From the NCBI RefSeq assembly GCF_037893015.1, contig NC_133658.1, forward strand, positions 12,958,304 through 13,022,303: DNA of 64,000 nucleotides, in the 5' to 3' direction. The translations under genes and the position numbers were made by a program. Below are positions 58,425 through 64,000 of the stretch, in pieces (within the stretch, counting starts at the first letter, position 1; the number at the start of each line of letters is the position of its first letter). This stretch comes from Macrotis lagotis. Taxonomy: Eukaryota > Chordata > Mammalia > Peramelemorphia > Peramelidae. The notes beneath the pieces were generated by a model, which was not told the DNA's origin, did not search any database, and saw nothing but the letters and a program-made list of their open reading frames with translations.

Positions 58425-60260
58425 TATACTTTACTTTTGATGGAATTAAATGTTCCCTTCTTAAAAGTGAATGAGCTATAGAACTGAACTAATTCCTATG
58501 GAGTTTTTCACTTATTATTTAGCTCTTTCTGCATTTTCCCTCATTTTCATCAAACCAGTCTTGATGTTTGCAAGTATTCTGACCCAGGAGAGCAAATGTG
58601 GTGCTGTACATGAAATCTCTGAAAGTCATCCACTTCAGGTCTACTCCACTATTGCCAACTGTTTATTGACTCAACTTTCCCTCCAAATTAGCAATAAACT
58701 ATTCCCATTCAGAGAAACAATTTAATGTCTTGACATTAATTCTTCTAGTAGTCATTTTGCCTTTAGACCACTCCTTTGGTTGAATATGGATATTTAGTAT
58801 GGAGAGGATGAGTCTGTGATGAGTCCAGCACTCTGTATCTTACATTGCTTTTGTCATTCTTATATCCTGTCCCTCTCTTCTTCTTACAATCATATAGTCT
58901 TATTAGATGCCAATGATTGCTTTGCCCGTGCAACAAGAAAAGTTTTATTGCATTTATGTAAATGGAGGACAATGTCTGTGATGAGAAGGTCATGAGATGC
59001 ACAAGTTCAGTAGTAGGTGACCATTGCTGTTTTTTTTTTTCCAATTCCATTCTTCTCAAGGACTCTGTTTCCTGTCTGGTAGTCTGATCCTACTCTAAGA
59101 TTAAGGTCACCCAGAATTATTACTTTGGTACCACTGCTTTGGTTCATTGATGATAAGGGTCTGCAAGTCTTCATGAATTTTTTTTTTCACTTTATCAGGG
59201 TCCCATCATCGTGAGAACACAGGCATTGGTGATGGTGTTGTGGCATTGTCATTAGCCTGTTATTCATTCCTTTTGATAGGCATACAAACTTGCTGACTGG
59301 ATTAGTTTTGATTACCAAGACTCCCCCAGTATTACAATGCTCCCTTTCACTGTGACCACTCCAGAAAAATGTAACCGGCTCCAACTTCAGTAAGTTGGCC
59401 TTCATTATTTCACTCAGGTCTGTTATTTGGATATGATATCTGTTGAGTTCTTTTGCAATAAGAACAGTTCATCTTTCATGTCTACTGAACCTTGTATTGT
59501 CTATGACTTTGTGCACATTCTATAAAATGATGATGAGTGAAATCATTTTCGAAGAATATTTGTACATTTTTTGTTATTCAACTGCAAGGTGGAATCCATG
59601 CCTTCCATGGTAATGAGGTTGGGATAGAATAAGCAGGAAATGTTTAGGGCAACTTTTCTAGCATCTTACTCACCACAGGAGGTGAGCAATGGAATTCTTA
59701 AAAGGACCATGCAGTCACCAGAGGAAAGCCAACCCCCACCTGGTCTGGATTGCCTGTATGGAGGGTTGTGACTACAACTCCTGCTACTTCACTCACTTGC
59801 TTGTCATCATAGGACTTTGAGTTAGGAAAGGAAAAATGGTATGGGTAATGTCTTTTGATTATTATAAAAATTGGATTTAAGTGAGGCAGAGTTGCACAAA
59901 GTCATCAGACTCATTCTCTCTTCTAAAGTCATCATGGTCAAGGGGCAAGACAGAGACAAGACATGTGGTGATGGCTCTAGATGCAGTAACTGACCACTGT
60001 GTCTTTGATATCTAACCAAATGCTAAACACTCCACAGAATCTGCTTCAGCTGCATTCAATACATTGGATTGAATTATTCTCATTCACCCATTCCACCAGT
60101 GGAAATCTTTACGTGCTTAAACATCACCTTAACTCACCAATGGGTTTGAGACTCTCTGGGCTACCCTCAACCCTTCTGGCATAAAGGTTTACTGGATTAT
60201 GGCAGCTGCACCTATGGCAGCTTTGCAGAGCCATAGGTGAGAGTTAAAAGATGCAGATGG

Positions 60261-60495
60261 TCATCAAATGGGGAAAGCGGACCTGAAAAGCATTTTGTAG
60301 ACCTCACATTATTGGTACTAGTCATCCTTGAACAAACCATTTTGATAGACACACAAACCCCTACACATATTGTACATACATTTATATATGTGGATATGTG
60401 AGGATGTATACATACACTTCAGCACTCTTCACATATGGTCATACCTACTATATGATGAGCTTCATTCAAGTTTTTGGGGAAAATAAATCATCTTG
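60261..60495. other. Short unique spacer
   Basis: Between the RTE 5' region and the L1 3' end; contains a TACACA/TATATG-rich stretch and nothing else recognised. Confidence 0.45.
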
Positions 60496-60499
60496 CTTA

Positions 60500-61952
60500 T
60501 TTTCTTTTATTAAAAAATTATTTATTTATTTTCAACCATATTCACATGCATATTTCCAAGTTACAAAATTTCCCTCCACCACCCCTTCCCAAGTTCCTCC
60601 CCTCAGCAGGAAACAATGAGGTTAGCATTTTACATTCATATTTTATTAAACATATTTACAAATTAGTAAATTTTGGCATGAGGAATTAGGATTAAGGGAA
60701 AGAGATACATAAGAGATAATTTTTATAAATTGTTTATCAGATTCTGAAGGGTTGGGTTTTTTATGCATTTTGTTTAGTTTTCTTCCTCTGGATGGGGATC
60801 TTGTAGTCCAAAGCCAGTCTACAATAGTTGTTTTAGTTCAGTGGATTGCTGAGAGGAGCTGCTTACACTAAGGTTGTTCAACCATAATGTTATTGTTGAT
60901 GTGTACATTATTCTCTTGGTTCTACTCCCTCCACTCAGCATCAGATCCCTTAAGACATTCCATGCCTCTCTAGAGCTCAACCATTTGTGGTTTCTTAAAG
61001 AACAATACTATCCCATATTATTCATGTCCCATAATTTGTTCAGTCATTCCCCAATGAATGGACATCTTCTCAATTTCCAATTCTTTGCCACTACAAAAAA
61101 AAATATTCTATGGATATTTTGGAACATGTAGGACTTTTCCTTTTTTCTATAATATCTTCTGGATATAGTCCTAGAATTAGAATTGCTAGGTCAAAGGCTA
61201 TGAACAGTTTTATTGCTCTTTGGGCATAATTCCATATTGCTCTCCAGAAAGGTTGGACCGTTCACAACTCCACCTGCAAAGCATCAATGTCCAATGTCCA
61301 CAACCTCTGCAACATTGATCATTTCCCCTTTTTCTCACCTTGGCCAATCTGATAGGCATGAGAAGGTACCTCATTGTTCTTTTAATTTGAATTTCTCTAT
61401 TCAATGATTTGTAGCATATATAGTTTTAATTTCTTCATTTGAAAACTGTCTGTTCATATCCTTTGGCCATTTATCAATTGGGAACTGACTTGTGACCTTA
61501 TAAATTTGATGTAATTTTCAAAAGATTTTAGAAATGAGACCTTTATCAGAACTTCTAGTTGTGAAGATTGTTTCCCAACTTTCTTCTTTCCTTCTAATTT
61601 TGGCAGCATTGATTTTATGAATGCAAAAATGTTTAAATTAAATATAGTCAAAATCATTCATTTTTGTAGCTTTTAATTCTTGTTTGGTAGTAAATCTTTC
61701 CCCTTTCCATAGCTCTTTAAATAGAGTATTTTTTGGCTTATTAATTTATCTATGGCATTGCTCATTATGTCTAAATCTTGTACCCATTTTGCCTTGTGTT
61801 GGTGTAAGATATAAGATGTGGATCTATGCCTGGTTTGTGGCCCACTACTTTCCAGTTTCCCCAACATTTTTGTTCAATAGTGAGTTCTTATCCCAGAAGC
61901 AGATGTCTTTGGGTTTGTCAAATAGTAGATTGAGGTAGTTTTTACTGTATCT
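60500..61952 (-). mobile_element. L1 3' part, antisense
   Basis: 3' UTR ('ttatttattttcaaccatat' and on), ORF2 end ('tttccaattctttgccacta' near 61076) and about 800 bp of upstream ORF2 ('atatcctttggccatttatc', 'gagacctttatcagaacttc', 'gtgagttcttatcccagaag'). It ends sharply near 61952, where sense L1 begins. Confidence 0.9.
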
Positions 61953-62235
61953 TCACCAAAATTGCCCATGTGCTGGTGCACAAAAACCTCATAATTAAAT
62001 GCAGAAAGGCAGAAATACTAAATGTTCACTCCTCAGACCCTGATGCCATAAAAAGTACATTTAATAAAGCATCAGGGAAAGATAAACCAAGAACTAATTA
62101 GAAATTAAATGATTTTATCTTAAATAATGCATAGATAAAATAGCAAATAATAGAAATAATCAATAATTATATCCAAGAAAGTTACAATAATGAGACATCA
62201 TACAAAAATTTATGGGATGCAGCCAAGGCATTTTT

Positions 62236-62398
62236 TTTTAGTTTTTTTTCCCTTTTTTTTTTTTGCAAGGCAATGGGATGAAGTGGCTTGCCAAAGGCCA
62301 CACAGCTAGGTAGTTATTAATTGTCTGAGGCCAAATTTGAACTCAGGTACTCCTGACTCCAGAGCCAGTACTCTATCCATTGCGCCACCTAGCTGCCC
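62236..62398 (-). mobile_element. MAR1-type SINE with 15-bp target-site duplication
   Basis: Flanked by AGCCAAGGCATTTTT at 62221-62235 and 62399-62413. Core: 'ttttgcaaggcaatgggatg', 'ggtactcctgactccagagc', 'gcgccacctagctgccc'. A young-looking, full-length copy. Confidence 0.97.
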
Positions 62399-63127
62399 AG
62401 CCAAGGCATTTTTGAGGGGAAACTTTATAACTCAAAATGCCTATAAGAATAAAGTATAGAAAGAAAAGATCAATGAATTGGGTATGCAATTAAAAAAAGC
62501 TAGGAAAAGAACAAATTAAACATCCTGATTAAATACCAAATTGGAAATTCTGAAAATCAAGGGAGACATTAATAAAATTGAAAGGAAGAAAATCATCGAT
62601 CTCATAAATGAAACTAAGAGTTGGTTTTATGAAAAAGCCAATAAAATAGACAAACTTTTGGTTAATATGATTTCAAAAATAAAGAAAGATAGTCAAATTA
62701 CCAGTATCAAAAAAAGGAACTAATCACCAATGAGGAGGAAATTAAAGAGATAATCAGAACTTCATTACCAAGCTGTATGCCAATTAAATTGGATAACTTG
62801 ATTGAAATGAATGAATATTTACAAAAATATAAACTTCCCAGATTAACAGAAGAGGGAATAAATTACTAAAATAATCCCATTTCAGAAAAAAAAATGAAGA
62901 AACCTTTCCCTAACAAAAAGTCTCCATGACTAGATGAATTTACAAGTGAATTCTACCAAGGTATTTAAAGAACAATTAATTCCTCTTCTATATAAACTAT
63001 TTTAAAAAGTAGGAGAGGAAAGAGTTCTGGCAAACTCCTTTCTGACACCAAGATGGCGCTGATACCTAAACCAGTAAGAACCAAAACACACAAAGAAAAT
63101 TATAGACCAATCTCCCTAATGAATATT

Positions 63128-63298
63128 TTTTGTTTTGTTTTGTTTTTGTTTTTAGGTTTTTGCAAGGCAAATGGGGTTAAGTGGCTTGCCCAAGGCCACA
63201 AAGCTAGGTAATTATTAAGTGTCTGAGACCGGATTTGAACCCAGGTACTCCTGACTCCAAGGCCGGTGCTTTATCCACTACGCCACCTAGCTGCCCCT
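63128..63298 (-). mobile_element. MAR1-type SINE with 13-bp target-site duplication
   Basis: Flanked by CCTAATGAATATT at 63115-63127 and 63299-63311, with the duplicated bases continuing the [10 protein letters not shown](D) coding sequence of the host L1. Core: 'gttttttgcaaggcaaatgg'-like start, 'cccaggtactcctgactcca', 'acgccacctagctgcccct'. Confidence 0.97.
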
Positions 63299-64000
63299 CC
63301 TAATGAATATTGATGCAAAAATCTTAAATAAAATTTTAGCAATGTGACTACAGCAAGTTATCACCAGGATAATACATCATGATCAGATTACATTTATACT
63401 ACACAGGCAGGAATGATTCAATATTAGGAAAACACTCAACATAATTAAACATATCCATAGCAAAACCAACAGAAATCATATGCTTAACTTAATAGATGCT
63501 GGAAAAGCCTTTGATAAATACAACACCCATTCCTATTAAAAATATTAAAAAGTATAGGAATGAATGGAGTTATCCTTAAAATAATAAATAGTATTTTTCT
63601 AAAACCATCAACAAATGTTATATAGAATGGGAATAAACTTGGAGCATTTCCAATGAAATCAGGGATGAAGCAAGGATACCCATCTTCACCATTACTATTC
63701 AATATAGTATTTGAAATGCTAGCTAGCAGTAACAATAAGAGAAGAAAAAGAAATTGAAGGAATCAGAATTGGCAGGAGCAAACAAACTTTCACTTGTTGA
63801 AGATGATATGATGGTATACCTAGAGAACCCTTGAAAATCATCTAAAAACTCCTTGAAACAATTAGCAAATTCAGCAGAGTAGCAAGATATAAAATAATCC
63901 CACATAAATCATCAGCATTTCTATATATGAACCACAAAGCCCAAGAGCAAGAGATAGAAAGAGAAATTCCATTTAAAATAGCTGTAGACAACATTAAATA

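Larger units (their letters stand above)
56340..59520 (-). pseudogene. RTE endonuclease-reverse transcriptase, dead
   Basis: The enzyme nicks DNA and copies the element's RNA at the nick. N-terminal endonuclease: minus-strand translation at 59187-59405 includes VTFFWSGHSEREHCN and KGMNNRLMTMPQ, and 58763-59059 includes SNHWHLIRLYDC, an RTE endonuclease segment. RT: the region near 57200 reads LFTDN where an active enzyme has FADD, so both the Ala and a catalytic Asp are changed. The following HQPEPHHPYVET and VDKFTYLS match the fragment at 25580. Many stops and two SINE insertions are present. Confidence 0.85.
56035..60260 (-). mobile_element. Nearly full-length RTE (BovB-like) LINE, antisense
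   Basis: From the 3' terminus (56035-56340, matching the tails at 2.0 and 26.1 kb) through the RT and endonuclease regions to about 59520, then about 0.7 kb that I infer to be 5' UTR. Without the two SINEs it is about 3.9 kb, close to full length for RTE elements. Its coding region is disrupted throughout. Confidence 0.82.
61955..64000 (+). mobile_element. L1 ORF2 endonuclease to RT, sense; runs off the window
   Basis: Sense ORF2 remnant interrupted by two antisense SINEs. Landmarks: the endonuclease end (YTKIAHVLVHK-like, near 61960), a DAAKA motif at the first SINE, the linker 62541-62723 (SWFYEKANKIDKLLVNMISK), NYRPISLMN at 63100 (RT start), LIDAGKAFDK near 63488-63520, the mutated region where the FADD box is expected (about 63800, FTC..R*YDG), and KSSAFLYMN near 63911. 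Multiple stops and frameshifts are present. Confidence 0.88.

Noticed and set aside
58763..59405. Host gene encoded on the minus strand (98- and 72-codon frames)
   Set aside because: Both read as RTE endonuclease segments (WSGHSEREHC, SNHWHLIRLYDC), so they belong to the dead RTE.

Overview
The window looks like intergenic or deep-intronic nuclear DNA of a marsupial mammal (American opossum or an Australian lineage; I cannot decide which). It is AT-rich and CpG-poor, with no CpG island and no convincing intact protein gene. It is packed with retrotransposon remains. The best lineage marker is the SINE with the head GGGCAGCTAGGTGG, the middle GGAGTCAGGAGGACC and the tail 'GGCAAGCCACTTAACCCCATT'. 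About seventeen copies lie on both strands, and I recognise it as the marsupial CORE-SINE/MAR1-WALLSI type. Around it are marsupial-type L1 and L1-derived ORF1-only (HAL1-like) elements, one long RTE (BovB-like) LINE, RTE-tailed SINEs, older L2 and MIR/THER relics, and many long microsatellites. Longer open frames were read and fall in retrotransposon ORFs, L1 5' UTRs, microsatellites, or chance frames of AT-rich DNA.

Layout. 1-5 kb: antisense L1 3' end, an L2 relic, an RTE 3' tail, then a direct tandem duplication of about 550 bp (2945-4047) built around TATC and TA microsatellites. 5-20 kb: low repeat density, with scattered SINEs, L2 and MIR relics, a conserved-looking non-repeat block near 7.6-8.2 kb, a candidate lone exon at 18.67-18.85 kb (minus strand), and a pair of near-perfect hairpins with covarying arms at 19.50-19.67 kb. 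20-30 kb: serial SINE insertions, antisense ORF1-type and L1 units with an embedded sense L1 fragment, the 3' half of an RTE, and a sense L1 3' end. 30-46 kb: SINEs, two antisense L1s head-to-head with a sense ORF1-bearing element (35.89-38.55 kb), L1 fragments in mixed orientation, and an antisense ORF1-type element (40.1-42.9 kb). 47-51 kb: a second sense ORF1-bearing element, joined to the C-terminal end of L1 ORF2 and split by two SINEs. 51-56 kb: mostly unique sequence with MIR/L2 relics. 56.0-60.3 kb: a nearly complete but dead antisense RTE. 60.5-64 kb: an L1 with its 5' portion inverted, as expected from twin priming, running off the window end and carrying two young SINEs with clear target-site duplications.

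No set of genes here works together. What can be read is a history of nested retrotransposition: RTE and L1 copies are hit by MAR1-type SINEs, and simple repeats drive local duplications. I found no evidence of a new biological system. The least explained signals are the covarying hairpin pair, the short unexplained open frames with splice-like or Kozak-like context, and the two different internal-deletion forms of the ORF1-bearing elements.
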